From: Dipteris shenzhenensis
Lineage: Eukaryota; Polypodiophyta; Polypodiopsida; Gleicheniales
Assembly: GCA_047967505.1 (NCBI GenBank)
Contig: CM106541.1
Length of the DNA: 64,000 nucleotides
Strand: one strand, 5' to 3'
In this document: in pieces, positions 36,550 to 48,563 of the stretch
How the letters are laid out: each line of letters begins with the position of its first letter
How positions within the stretch are numbered: position 1 is the stretch's first letter
Translations under genes and position numbers: made by a program
Notes under the pieces: generated by a model
Databases searched by the model: none
Told to the model about the DNA's origin: nothing
Seen by the model: only the letters and a program-made list of their open reading frames with translations

Positions 36550-38453
36550 GAAGAGGGGAGATGGGCCACAAACAGCTGTCTGCTTGCGGTCGATGTCGAG
36601 GTGGTCGGAGGATGTCCAGTGTGCAGACGAAGGCGCTTCTGTGAGGGTTTCGAAGGAGAAGCCGGATCATCGGACCCATCCTCTAAAACCTTCAACAGAG
36701 GGGAGAGGCCCTTCATCCCATGGTGGTAAGCTCTCTCTAACCAACTCGACGCCTCTGCCAAGGAAATACTGTAGAAGCCCGCTACCTCTGAGGTCCTCCA
36801 CAGGCAGAGCCCTTCCGCGTAGACCCACTCCAGAGGCGGTCGAATAATGACCAAAAGGCGGAATTGTTTGGCGCTGTGGCGCCATCTCAGACGAACGTCA
36901 CCCTCCTTCCACTGCTGCTGAAGAAGCTCCGCTGTGCTTTGCTACCGATCCAGTCCTGCATCTGCTCCTGGGACTAATCTCGAATCGTCTCCCAAACATT
37001 TTCATTCGTCCATTGCTCATTCCCGTCACTGGTGATAGTGAAGGAATACCTAGGACCATCGTGGGCGGCAAGGACGGACACCTTACCCTTCGCCCCCTTT
37101 CGGAGGAAGAAGATGGTGATGTCTAGGCATGCAGGGAAGGAGCCAATACCCACTGCATCCAAATAATCCCAAGGTCCTGCTCGGTAAAACTCCAAAGGTA
37201 GAGCTCTAGGAGCAGTCCTTGGGTGTGGGGACGAGGATGAGGAGTCTGAAACAGAGAGAGGGGTGCTGGCTATCGAACAAGCTTGAGTGGTGCTAGCCAT
37301 CTACGGGGAAGGGCCTCTCCCCTCCATCGGGCCAGGAGGGATAGGTGCGGGGAGGTTTGTGCTGGCTTCGGGGCCGTAGGTGGCACAGGCGGAGGGGGGG
37401 GTTCCCTCGAGATCATGCTCGAGGGAGAGAGGGGGGCTGAAACCAATGGTGCTGGGGGGGATCTTGGAGGGGAGGAGGTAGGGGGACCGAGGAGGAGGGT
37501 GGAGGGGAGGGGGGGCGGGGTGAAGGATGAGGGGGAGACTGGCTGACCTTCTCCTTCCCTTTCTCCTTCCCCTTACCGGGTTGCTGCTGATTGGTGACCA
37601 CAGGGGGCTCTTGCTGTAGATGGGAAGGATTTTTTGGTCCTGTTTTGTTTCCTTTCCGTTTTCTTTTGACTCAGTCCAGCCTTCCCCTTCGGAAGGGGGT
37701 GTCGATGCCTGGCGGGGGGGATCCTGAGTTGCCTGGATGGGGGCCTTCTGAAGTTCTGTCCTCGTGAAGCAAGGGCAGGAGCGCACCTGGTGCCCAAAGC
37801 CGTGGCATCTCAGACATTGATCTGGGTGACCAGTGACCATAATGCGCTGCATCACCACACCTGAGTCTGTCTCAATCTCGAACTCCGAGGGGATACTCTA
37901 CGGATCTAGGACTGCCACTTTGACACGTGGCACCCCTTGGGCTGCCGCCGCATCAACGAAGGTGTCCTACATGAGCCAACCAAAGTGCGCCCCCAGGTCC
38001 TTGATGATTGGGCGAAGCTCGGTTGCGAGGCCTGGGAAAATGAGGGTAACTAGATGGTGAGGAATGCGGAAGCGGGCATCAAAGTCCGCTACACTGAAAC
38101 CCCTATACCATGGGACCATAAGGATGATCTTCCCACCCACAGAAGTAGGGGACCGTTTGACCATATCACTCGCAGCCTGTGCTGAGGAGAGCTCAAGCCA
38201 GAAGATACCACGTCCCATGAGTGCAACCTCCTCAATGTGGCTGTCCTCAAGGTAGAGGGTGGACTGCAACCAGTTCCCTGATGTCTGCTCGTGAAGGGGC
38301 GTAGCCAATGACTCTCCCATAATCGGATGTCTGGGAGAAGTCCGTGGCGGCCTGCTTCACCAAGGAGACCTGATGCTCTATCAGTGTTATGCGGTAGGCT
38401 GATGGGAGGGGGGGGTCCGTCTGGGCCATCGGTTCCAGGCTCATGGCCGCCAT
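36550..38453 (-). pseudogene. LINE B ORF1: RNA-binding protein with CCHC knuckle
   Basis: Probable start MAAMSLEPMAQTD at 38453. 37967-38320 carries the DUF4283-like part (RGIFWLELSSAQAASDMVKR, then IPHHLVTLIFPGLA). 37301-37858 carries the CCHC knuckle CLRCHGFGHQVRSC and a Pro-rich tail, and 36974-37300 continues in the same frame. Three amber codons separate these pieces in one frame (near 37968, 37907 and 37302). A frameshift lies near 38300 between the first and second piece. Confidence 0.78.
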
Positions 38454-39003
38454 ACCACACCGACAAACTGTGAAGCTTCAAAAGGTGGGGGAATGAAAAG
38501 GAAATGGTAGAGACGAAGGAGGGGGCAGTGGTACGGAGGCAGGGGAGGAAAGAGGGAGGGATGGAGAGGTACGGGGAAGCGGGGGGGGGAGAGGTGGTGG
38601 AGAGGGAGCGAGTCGCGGAGGGGGAAGGAAGGAGGAGGGAGGGGGGGGGCAGCGCAGCACAGGGCGGGGAAGAGGAGGAGGGAAAGGGAGGGGGTGTGGT
38701 AGCGCAACGTGAGAGGGGGCGGGGAGGAGAGGTGAGGAAGGAGGGGAAGGGGGGGCAGCCTTGTGCAGCAGCGGGGAGGGGGAGGAGGGGGCGAGGGGGG
38801 GTGGTAGTGCAATGCGAGGGGGGGGAGGCGGGGAGAGGATGGAGGGGCGGAGAAGGGAGGAGAGGGGGGGGGATGGCGGGCGGAGAGGGAAGAGAGGGGG
38901 ACGGAGGGGCGCGGTGGGAGGCGACAGAGAAGGAGGAGGGGGAGGGGAGACGGGAGCGGGGGAGGGGAGGGGGCATTTGCAGGAGCTTTCCTAAGGCAAA
39001 ACT
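38454..39003 (-). promoter_or_regulatory. LINE B 5' leader, strongly C/T-rich on the sense strand
   Basis: 550 bases in which the plus strand is almost wholly G and A with many G-runs of 4-9, so the LINE sense strand is C/T-rich. Plant LINE 5' UTRs hold an internal promoter. The G-rich strand could form G-quadruplexes. The long frames here (38089-38976 minus, 38504-39019 plus) are low-complexity. Confidence 0.55.
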
Positions 39004-39017
39004 TTTATCATTGTGCT

Positions 39018-42000
39018 AAGATAGCAGCTTAGCTTGATAAAGAGGGTGTTTGACTAATTAGTGGAGTTTGGATATATTGGAAGCATTTTCTTACTCATTA
39101 ATCTTGAGAGATTTATCAATGATACTTTTTCTATGGTTTCTTACTCACTCATACCTACACATAACCCAATTTCACTTTAGCATTAATATCCTTGATAACA
39201 TTGCCAAAAGGTTGTCACGATTTCTTATTCATATGTATTCAAAGGTTTTAGTCACCTATAAGTGTTATGTTTCTTGTTGTAACTTTTGTGTTCACAATGT
39301 AGCATTAGGGACCTAAGTTATATTTTGTGAGATATAGTTGATTGAGAGTGGGAAAATAGGATTGTAAAAGTAAAATTGGGTCTAGAGTGAAGGGGGAGAG
39401 TAGATCTCAGAAATGGAGAGTAGGGACAGAGGGAGAATGCAAGGTTACAACATGCTTATCACTTGTTGATAATATGGAGAGTAGATTTTACAAATGAAGA
39501 AATCTACCCAAATGATGTCTTGAGAGTTTTGCACTAGACATTCCTCAATAATGTAAGTGGAGATATTTGCTACTCCACACACATAGTGATCTCATGTTTG
39601 TTGCACTTGGCTAATGATTTCACATAGGGCTAACACAAGGTTGGACGGGTTTTGGACATTGAACAAGAGCCTTTTAAGATAACACCCTTTATCTTAGTTT
39701 GACTTTTTCACTAATTATCGAAGTCTACTTTCACTTGGATTTAAGAGATGGACCTTGTGCTGTGAGCCTATTAACATTCATCTTTATGGACTCATGCACA
39801 AGGTTGGATGAGCTACTGATGTTGAACAATAAATTTTTGGTCAAGTCCAAATCCTTCATCATAGTCTTTGTCTTTTGCTACTAATTGTTAAAGACTACTT
39901 CCATGAATGGGACTATTTTCTAAAGTGTATTGCTAATAATCTACAATTTCATTCTTCAAGGGAGTTGGAAACTCCACTTGTGGTATGGGATTGAGATAGC
40001 CATTGACTTCTCTTGTGACTTTACACCCACTACTAATTTTTAGTTTATCTTAGAAGAATACTAAGATTTCTATAGTAGGAAGTTGCATCTCAGGGTTAAA
40101 TTTTTTACTATTGTTTCTTTTGTGGAGCTATATTTCCTTTCTTTATGGGATCTTCACTTATGACAATTAGTGGCATGGGCTTAAGTTAGCCAATGATAGA
40201 GATGCTTTCTCTTGGGATTTTACACTGTTTCTAATTTATCTCTTGGGACTTCAAGAGTAGTAAGTTGCATCTCAAGGCCAACCATTTTAGTATTGGTTTT
40301 TTAAAAAATATTTACTTGGGAGGTGATTTATCCATCCTCTAATCTTTATAGTGCATTTCAATCCTACCCTAGCCTTCCATTGCCCATTTTCAATTCTTTA
40401 ATAAACTTTGCTATAGAGATTCTCCTCGGTATTATTTTGAGGTATTGGTTTGGTGAGTTTACATAGTCCCATCCGGGTTGCTTCTTGCCTAGTTATTACA
40501 CTTATAAGTGCGAATATCTTAGTCAACTAGTCATGCATCCTCTCTCGTAAATGCATGCTTAAGGCCATGGTTTATTTGAGGTCATTTTTCATGTGATTGC
40601 CTTTAATTTCTCCTTTAGTGACAAGAGGATAAAAAGCCCCAAAAAAATGCCCAAGTCCATAATCAAGACAAAGTTGTGGGACTATTATGCCTTGGATAAA
40701 GATTGGGTGTTTTGCCACCTTATAGGAGTCCTTCACAGTCAAATAATCTTGTTCTCATTCTTGTATTTCAATTATAAGTTGTGAGGACAACTAAGTTTAC
40801 AGCTCTACTTTAAACTAACACCTAGTTTTCCAATGCGATCATGCTAATAATACAATGCAAATTCTTGTAACTTACTATTAATATCTCCTTTCTTATGATG
40901 CCCCTTAGATGTAGTCAAGTCTACTATAAATACTAACAAGTTACTCTTAACTGTAGTTGAGAGAGCAAAGGAGGTGATGGAAATCATAGAGGAAGAAGCC
41001 CAAAATTCATGATCTATGATGAGTACCTTCCTAGATCTTAAGTTCATTAATGGTAGAGCATTAATGGTAGAGCTAATCCCTATCAAAACATGGTCGTGAA
41101 TCCACTAGAAGACATTAGGTTTAAAGAGTGTGATGGATTTATCGAGCAAGATCCTACCTCCCTTTGATTGACATATCAAAGGCAAAGGGGACTTATATCA
41201 TACACACTATGAAGGTGAATCTAGGACATCCACAAATTGTTGAATAGCCACCACAATAGGTATTGAGGAAATTTTACAAGTGGTCGTTTGTTGTTTTAAG
41301 TTTGGATTATGATTATCCAAATATACTCACATGGAATCATGTTTTGCTAGGTAACATCGAGGGCTTCACCTCATACCATGTAAGTTTAGTAAACGATGCA
41401 TGGCATATAGCCCTTACAACAGGCAAGGTTGGTCAAATTATCATCCAAGCAAGAGACTTGGATTCATATGCCAAGGTACTTAGCAAATGGTGCATGGCAC
41501 AATCCTTGGAGCAATTTGGAAGTTGAGATGTTGGATAATATTCCCATCAAGGAGCATGACGAGACTATTTTCTAATCTATGCCAAAATACAATGCAAGTT
41601 GAATAATCTAATGATTAAGCCAAGTGGAAGAGAGTATCGAAGAAGTCTAGGATAGATGGAGAGCATCATGTAGATCTGAAACTTATGGATCTTCTATAGC
41701 TCTACCATAAGTAGAGATGGGCTACAATTTTAGATGTTATGGCAAGGTGGTGAGGTTTGGATACATACTATCACAATGCATTTGATCATTACCCTATTGT
41801 TTTGAGATCAACTAAGGCACATGGCATGGCCATAAGGTGCAATTACAACAAGGGAAATCACTTCTTGCATTAGGTGGAGTTTGAAGATACTACTTTTGTG
41901 CCAACATTGTGTAGAGCTAGCAAATTATACAAAGATATGAAAGAACATCATTTGTTGCTTCTCAAAGGATGAAGGTTGCTAGGAGGATTTTTAGAGTGTA

Positions 42001-42256
42001 TGGTTTCATTCATCATCCATGTGGTATGGAATTTAGGAATACCTTTGTCACATCTTTACTCTGTTAAAGCTTCATGGGTAGTGGGGATAGATTAAGATCC
42101 TCTTAGAAGATCTACTTCCTTGGCTTTTATCATACTTTTGTTCATTTTTCAAAATGCAACATTTGGGAGGTGATATGGCAGGATATCAATCTTAGACGAG
42201 TTAAGCATGATTTTGTATGGTGAAACAATGGAGACCATTTTCAACTCATCACTTAT
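39018..42256. other. AT-rich, no convincing gene
   Basis: The longest frame, 41263-41526 plus (87 codons, MRKFYKWSFVVL...), has no recognised domain. A stretch reading AFDHYPIVLRS on the plus strand near 41780 recalls a LINE endonuclease end (SDH.P), but the context is too decayed to call. Everything else appears non-coding. Confidence 0.4.
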
Positions 42257-42432
42257 AACGTCACGACAAGGCGGTGAGATTTGACTTGATACATTTCATT
42301 GTGTTACTGTTTCATTTTTTGGCCTACCATGAGGTAGGTCTAAGTGAATGGCAAGGTGGTGAGATTTGTCCTTATACATTTCATTGTGTTACCGTATCAT
42401 TTTTGGGTCTACCATGAGGTAGGTCTAAGTGA
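42257..42432. repeat. ~88-bp tandem duplication
   Basis: Two adjacent units containing aaggnggtgagatttg, catttcattgtgttac and accatgaggtaggtctaagtg. A third, weaker copy of the first phrase lies near 41740. Confidence 0.85.
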
Positions 42433-43800
42433 AGGCAATTCAAAAGAAGCTTAATATCTCACCATTTTCAATTTTCAAAAAATCATTGTTTACTTTATGA
42501 TCCACTTGCTACTTTCTTCTCTACAAATCCTCCATATTTTTAGACACTCTCTTCCTTCCCCCGCCCCCCCCCCCCTCTCTCTCTCTCTCTCTTTCATGAG
42601 CTATCAATTCATCATCTCTCCACCCTCTTTTCTCGCTACAAATCCAATTCATCTTCTTTTTGGTATTTTAGATTTTGGGCAGGCCTTATGAATGATTTAT
42701 TATCATCACCTTGTTAAGACTTTATGAGCCAACTAAGGCATATAGCATAGTAGCATTCTAATCAAGGATGCAATGGATGGAAATGTTCTCTTCTCACATT
42801 TTCTCACCGCAGCACACCTCAAGGACATCATGCACAAGCCTAGCACCCACCCAAAAGGCAAGGAAGTGAAGGAAAATAATATGGTTTTCAGGTGACTAAA
42901 AATTCACAAAAAAAGTCGTGAAAATTTAAATGATGTGACTTTTCAGCATTTTCCCTAAAATTCAGAATCTAACTCTTTACAATGCTCTTAACATAAGGCT
43001 GCTCCTCTTTTGATCCGACTCAAAATGCTTTACATATCGAGTAACAGCATCAGTCTCAGGTATTCAGGGCATCAGCTTCAGAATGAGTCAGCTGCCAACT
43101 AATTTTCCAAAAGCACACTAAATTCCCTCTGTGCTAAGTTAAGCACATATCAATGAAAAGGCTGGGTTAATCCGCATACTTCTTATTAGAACCAAAACAC
43201 ATACCTGTTTTGACTACATTGCATGTCCACTCATAAAACTTCAAGCAAGAACTCTATTACATATAGCATGGACTGCAAACCATGAGAACCCTGCATTCAT
43301 CAGCACAGAAAATTAGATGGAGGTCACATGTACAGGTCCAAGCACACTACATATTTATGCATTCAGCATGTTTTAAAAATCCTTTCTCAAACGGGTAAAG
43401 AGATATTAGCTGAAGGCCACATGCAGAAGTACAAGGAAACTATGCTATTCATGCATTCAGCATGTCACGAGCCTGTCCTCAAGAGGACAAGGGAAAACTC
43501 CACCAGAGGCTATGTCTTGACTCTTGAGAACGACCAAAACAGAAAATTGAAGCGATAGTCCACAGGAAAAGCTTCCTTCCATTGCTGCTTTGAAGACTGT
43601 AACCATAAGACTTGAGTTAACATCAAGCAAGCAGAGCGCTTGTCTCAATCCTAGGCTTGCCAAAAATCCTTTACAGGCCCAGCATTGAGAAAGCAGTTTT
43701 GCTGAAATCAACAGCTGCAAGCCAGAAGCTTACTACAGATAAGTCTGAAATTAGGAGGGTCTAAAATGTACATTTGATCTAGCAAAAAATGAAGAATTTC
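42433..43800. other. 3' flank of the RopGEF gene
   Basis: Holds a C-run plus (CT)n at 42559-42592. The part next to 43800 should contain the RopGEF 3' UTR and its polyadenylation site; no strong AATAAA was picked out on the minus strand. No other gene seen. Confidence 0.4.
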
Positions 43801-46633
43801 TCAATCCCTGCTTGGGGGGCTTCGCATGCCATTGATGTTGCCTGTGTATGACCACTTCTTATTTGAGCCCAGTGATGAGGGTACCTTGCCGGGATACACT
43901 AACTCTTGCTTTGTTTGTGCTGCAGGTGCCTTGACACTCCAGCCTATGAATTCAGAGATGGTCTTGTTTTGTAAAGATCGTGCAGGTGAAGAAGGCCTGC
44001 TGGCATGGGTACTCGAAGACTTTGAGAGACTCGGAAACTGTAATAGATGCACTGGATGTGCTGGAGCTCCACGTGGGCTGCCTACTTGCAGCGGGGCATA
44101 CAAAGTAGAAGAGGCCCCTCTGTTTGTGGAAGGGTTTCTAGATAAATTGGAAGGCTGATTACCCTTGGTCACGTCGTCTACATGTACAACGTCATCGATC
44201 CGTGCCTTGATATTGAAAGCCAGACTCTCTAATACCCTTGAGTAACTCTCTAGTATTGATTGACCAACATCCTGTAGCAGACACCCAAGGCCAATCAGAA
44301 CCAAGTGAAGATGAACATTCACTGATGCCTTCTCATGGTAAACTACAATTCTGTGCAACCGCATTGCACATTACAAAGCAAGACCAGGGTGCGTTCAAAT
44401 CATGTTTGAGGAGTGCACAGTTCAGAGATTACGTTGGAAAACAGTTAATAAACAGTCACATGCATGGTTACATAGCACAATCAAACCGTGATAATCAACA
44501 GTAACTTGAATTAATCACACAAGGTGAGGTGCGCTGCAGATGTATGTGAACTAGTTCTGAGGCTGAAGGCATGGACACATTATTTATACCCTGTTGTATT
44601 GAATCTTAGACATATCGAGAATGGACTGGGGCAAGCCTGGAAACTTTTGTCTCAGCAGTAGCAGAAGGCTTTGAGCCCTTTCAGTAAGCCCCTCCTTTTT
44701 CTCCGAATCTATCACCACATCTTTGGGGAGTCCCCAAGAACCCTTTGAGCCTGCCTGAGTTTTTAACTGCATCTGCATTTGCATGGTTTGCAGTTTTCTT
44801 TGCCAGATATGCATAGCTGCTTCCACACGATTCACCAACTCTAAAACAGTATGCTCTTGAGTGGAATTGATTGAAGAAATCAGAACATCGGGGGAAAAAT
44901 GCTCCCCAGTCATTGAACGATAAAGTGTCTCCCCTAGGCTCGATCTTCCATTCTACACACACAGTGAATTGGTAATCAGAAGACCAATAAACACAGAAAC
45001 ATATCTTCTTGTTCCAACTTCACTTGAAGCAAAAATGGCACCACACTGGAAGAAATGTCCTCTCCTATGGTCATCGCTTGGTAGTTACGATCCTGGTTAG
45101 CACACTGGTAGGTTTTGAGAGTTCCATACCTTAGGCAGGGAGTCCAAATAAACTGCAGGCACTTCCATCTCAGAGAGGACTTGAGCATTGATTGCTAATG
45201 CAGCTTTCAATATCTGGTTAACACATTCCCTTTGGTGCTGCAGATGTTTCCTTGCATCAAGGGATAGACCTTCCGCAGGAACTCTTACAGTGGGAAGCCA
45301 CCATTTCTCCTCTTGTCTCTGAAGAGTGTTTGCGTCCTTCTCAGCCATGCCTAGTACTTGGTCGCTATACCAAAATTGTGTGTGACTGAATGTGTCTAGG
45401 GTCTCCTGTCAAAAGGCAGCCAACAGGGATGGTATTGAGCACACCCGTTTATTGTTCCCGTCGAGTGAATAGTGGTGCCCATCAGAACAAACTGCAAAAA
45501 CTTACAAGTAACATTGCATCCAGTTTCCGCAGCGCTGGAAGATTAACGTGAAGATCTGGGCGAGGCTTTGTTACCATGACCTAGGTCACAACAGCCGTTT
45601 CAAAGTTGAAATTACGGGAGAGCCTGAGGGAATTAAAACTCGAGATCATAAAAATATGTATACGAGATGACTGCATGTTTCTACCTCCATAGTGCTTCCG
45701 TTAGGCAATGGCTGCGATGAAGGCACAAATTGAACAATGTAATCACAGACTGAGAGAAGTCCTGTCATCTCTCTTCGCCACCTTCCTTTTCGTTCTCGAG
45801 ACAATGGCTCCAGCCGCCATAGCTCCCCAAAGACAGAAGCTGGGAGGCCGATGAAATGTCAGAGCATTGTTTCAATGCAGAGCACAAGGACACTGATTGA
45901 TCTCATTTGATGGTTCAAAATAGAGTTAATCTTTAAAAATACAAGGCATGGATTACCAGAGAGATTTGTGATCGCATTAGAGATAGCAAGGGCAGTGGAA
46001 ACTCCTTTCCCTCCGCCAGACAAGTCTTCTCCGAGCAAAAGTTTAGCGAACCTCTCTTTTATCATCTGTACTTCTGTTAAGAGCACAAATTTTTAGACAA
46101 ACATGTAATCGACTCAAACATACGACTTGTAGTTGGGTCAAGAGTTTTCAGATGACGAAACAAAACATTGGTTTCGGAAGTGGCTCTGATACAAGGTTGG
46201 CTGAAATGCAAGTGCAGAACAATACCCACGAGCAGTGAACAAAGAATGTCCAAGCGCAGATAAGCTCACCCGAAAGCTCAGGATCCTCGGTCTTTTTCTC
46301 TTTTTTACCTTCCCATCCCGGAGTTTCTCCGCTATTGATAATCCTTGGGAGTGAATGCAGCTTTCCCAAGCGAGACCTGTTCCTTGTAGCAACCGGCCAT
46401 TCAAACGGGGACGAGTCCGCAGAATTGCTAGCCGTGGACTCGTCTCCATCCTCGAATGAATCACGCGGGCTTCCCAGCAGCGATCCTTCACCGAGGATGT
46501 CTGAATACAATCGATCAAAACTTGCACTGGAGCTGGTTCCGTCAACACTCTCTTGCTCCGCAAGTCGCTCTGGAAGAGCATCGAGAGCTACTTTGTCTAG
46601 TTTCGGCATCGAAGAAGCGTGAAATTCTCTCAT
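43801..46633 (-). CDS. Rop guanine nucleotide exchange factor (PRONE domain), seven exons
   Basis: Encodes a RopGEF, the plant-specific activator that swaps GDP for GTP on ROP (Rho of plants) GTPases at the plasma membrane, usually under receptor-like kinases. Coding exons: 46633-46270, 46073-45957, 45839-45685, 45580-45506, 45405-45130, 44952-44590, 44271-43801. Every junction has GT/AG and phases agree, giving 1821 bp (606 residues, normal for the family). PRONE runs from [20 protein letters not shown] and ISNAITNLS (exon 2) through [32 protein letters not shown] (the conserved WW pair), [25 protein letters not shown] and [20 protein letters not shown]. The variable N terminus is acidic and Ser-rich; the C-terminal tail keeps EFIGWS and KWSYTGN, as in other RopGEFs. 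Introns are short (100-318 bp) and contain no transposon. No stop or frameshift, so it looks functional. Confidence 0.94.
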
Positions 46634-47250
46634 GAAGACATCTGTGAAGGGAGAGGCAAGAAGACGGTTCTAAGGCGCAACCTGGGCGAACTTGAGCATC
46701 TCTTGGCCCTCTATAAGCAACGTTCTACACGCTACAGCGGAGAGGGAAGCGGAAAAAACGTGAATGGTGCTGAGGGTGGAAGGAAGGAAGTGCGGGATGA
46801 TTCAAACCAGTCGAGAATGAAATGCAAAGAGGAGGGGAAGAGAGCACAAACCGTTGAAGGATGCAGCAGCAGGACGTGCATAGGGAGGAATTAAAGAAGG
46901 CACTACGCGTACAGGAGTTCGGTATGCAACGATGCGACTTGCCAACGCCGACCGCATACCTGAGAGCTTCCAAATCCAGGCCAGTCCATTGCACTCCAAT
47001 TTACTCTCACTTACTCACTTCCACTCCTGCATGCGCACCACGAAGAAAAGGGCAGCCCATGGGTTACATCAACGAGCTTGCCGTGCAACCGCAACAATCA
47101 ACGAAACAATTGTTTCATCTTGCCCATTGCAGTTGGTCAAAATTGCTGTCTTTGTGTTCGCAATTGTTGTGCTAGGCAAGGCCTGCGTGAGGTGAATTCG
47201 GCAAGCTCACACGAAATGGGTGCTTGAATGTTGTTTTTCCTGCTGTTGCC
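46634..47250 (-). promoter_or_regulatory. RopGEF 5' UTR and promoter region
   Basis: Non-coding on the minus strand as far as seen. It is more GC-rich than the farther flank and has no transposon signature. No clear TATA box was identified; short frames here are not gene-like. Confidence 0.4.
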
Positions 47251-47266
47251 CCTCAGTGCTCTCCAT

Positions 47267-47640
47267 GATTCCTGCGCATCCTCAGCCTTTCCCCCGTCCC
47301 AAATTCAAGCACCCAATTGAAGATTCAAGCACCCATTTCGCAGGAAGCGAGGATGATGAAGGACCAGTGCATCCTCAGCCTTTCCCCGTCCCAAATGCAA
47401 GCACCCACTTGGAGATTCAAGCACCCATTTGGCAGGAAGCGTGGATGATGTCTAAGAACCAGTGCTGCAACAACGGCAGCAGCAGGGGCAAGAGCAGGAC
47501 GAGACTGAAATAAAATACATTGTTCAAGCTATCCAATTGAAGATTCAAGCAGCCATTTCGCAGGAACAAGCGTGGATGATGAAGCAGGATCAGTACGGGA
47601 AGGCTGCAATGGCAGCAGCAGCAGCAGGATGAAAAATACA
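47267..47640 (+). repeat. Three imperfect repeats with a shared reading frame motif
   Basis: Units starting agattcaagcacccattt-g at 47321, 47413 and agattcaagcagccatttcg at 47541 share ~45-90 bp. Translated on the plus strand each gives I-Q-A-x-I-x-Q-E-(x)-A-x-M-M (for example IQAPIWQEAWMM and IQAAISQEQAWMMKQDQ), the last followed by an Ala run. The flanking phrase catcctcagcctttcccc also occurs twice. It may be a decayed repetitive exon or a young tandem array upstream of RopGEF; the protein family is unknown to me. Confidence 0.6.
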
Positions 47641-48215
47641 GTGCTGAACATTCCTCACACACAGAAATCGAAGCAGCGAAAGGCCCGATGTGTCATAAGT
47701 TGCGCAGCCGCTGCACTAGAGCTTCTGATAAATGCGTGGATCATCATCGATTCCTATCATCATTGTCAACCAAGGCTGCTCAAGCTTCCTTGAATGTTCC
47801 TCGCAGACTTTCTTCCTCACACACAGAAGAATTAGCGGCCCGTTTAAAGTCTCAAATTTTCCTCCATTCATCATAGATTTGTCCACATTCCACAGGATTC
47901 CTTAATTCAATGCCTCATCATTTTTCCCTATGAATCACTCTAGTATCTACCGCTTTTGCTTAGATTCAATCTAGCAACTTCAACTAAGGCAAATCAGTTT
48001 TACTAATCTTGGAGTTTAGACGATGCATACATTGAAATTTGCATAGATTCAATCTGGTCCTGGGTCGATACATTTACTGATCCATATCTCCCTCTCGTGC
48101 ATGATGTAACTACCAAAAGCGAGTAAACCAAACTCAAGCTTCAAGATCTCAACATGAGAGCCATTCCATCATCGCCTTCCCACCAAGTCACTAGTTCCTC
48201 CTCCGCTCTCTCTAC
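47641..48215. other. No feature seen
   Basis: AT-rich flank without recognisable gene or repeat. Confidence 0.4.
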
Positions 48216-48218
48216 TTA

Positions 48219-48560
48219 GGTCGGTTACACATCAAACCCACCCCCGCCCAGAAAAATATATTTTAGTGATGGGCGGGGCGGGCCAGGTTACATACACATC
48301 ACCATGTCTCAATGGATGAGTTGTTCAAATGTGTGGCAGGAGGTAATGGGTTCGGGCCACACCAAACCTACGCATTAAATTTTTGGGATAAAATAAATCC
48401 CCCACTCGGGCGGTTGGACAGGGGGTCTTGCCCGCCCAAAGTTGGACAGGGGCCTAAAAATACGAGACCAGTTGGATGACCAATTGGATGCCGCCATGTG
48501 GCGCTTTGCAATAAATCTTTTGGGCGGGCGGGCGGGCAACTGGCCAATGTGTAACCAGCC
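48219..48560. mobile_element. Tourist-like MITE (PIF/Harbinger type), 342 bp
   Basis: Terminal inverted repeats GGTCGGTTACACAT (left) and GGCTGGTTACACAT (right, on the minus strand) match at 12 of 14 positions. They are flanked by the 3-bp direct repeat TTA (48216-48218 and 48561-48563). Short length, lack of coding capacity and a TWA target are the marks of PIF/Harbinger-derived MITEs. Subterminal C/G-rich phrases (cccgcccag; gggcgggcggg) are also inverted. Confidence 0.85.
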
Positions 48561-48563
48561 TTA

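Larger units (their letters stand above)
32050..39003 (-). mobile_element. LINE B: near-full-length L1-type retrotransposon (6.95 kb)
   Basis: Flanked by a perfect 14-bp target-site duplication. The 3' end (low coordinate) carries an A-run (six to seven T on plus at 32049-32055). The 5' end at 39003 starts with a pyrimidine-rich leader. It holds ORF1 with a CCHC zinc knuckle and ORF2 with endonuclease, RT and zinc-binding C terminus, so it is not 5'-truncated, which is uncommon among plant LINEs. Both ORFs carry stops, many explained by single C-to-T changes. GC content is clearly higher than that of the surroundings. Confidence 0.9.

Noticed and set aside
38089-39019. 295-codon minus frame and 171-codon plus frame
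   Set aside because: Low-complexity C/T- or G/A-rich LINE B leader; both strands are open because of the base bias.
41263-41526. 87-codon frame as a gene
   Set aside because: No recognised domain, no splice partners, and surrounding sequence is dense with stops.
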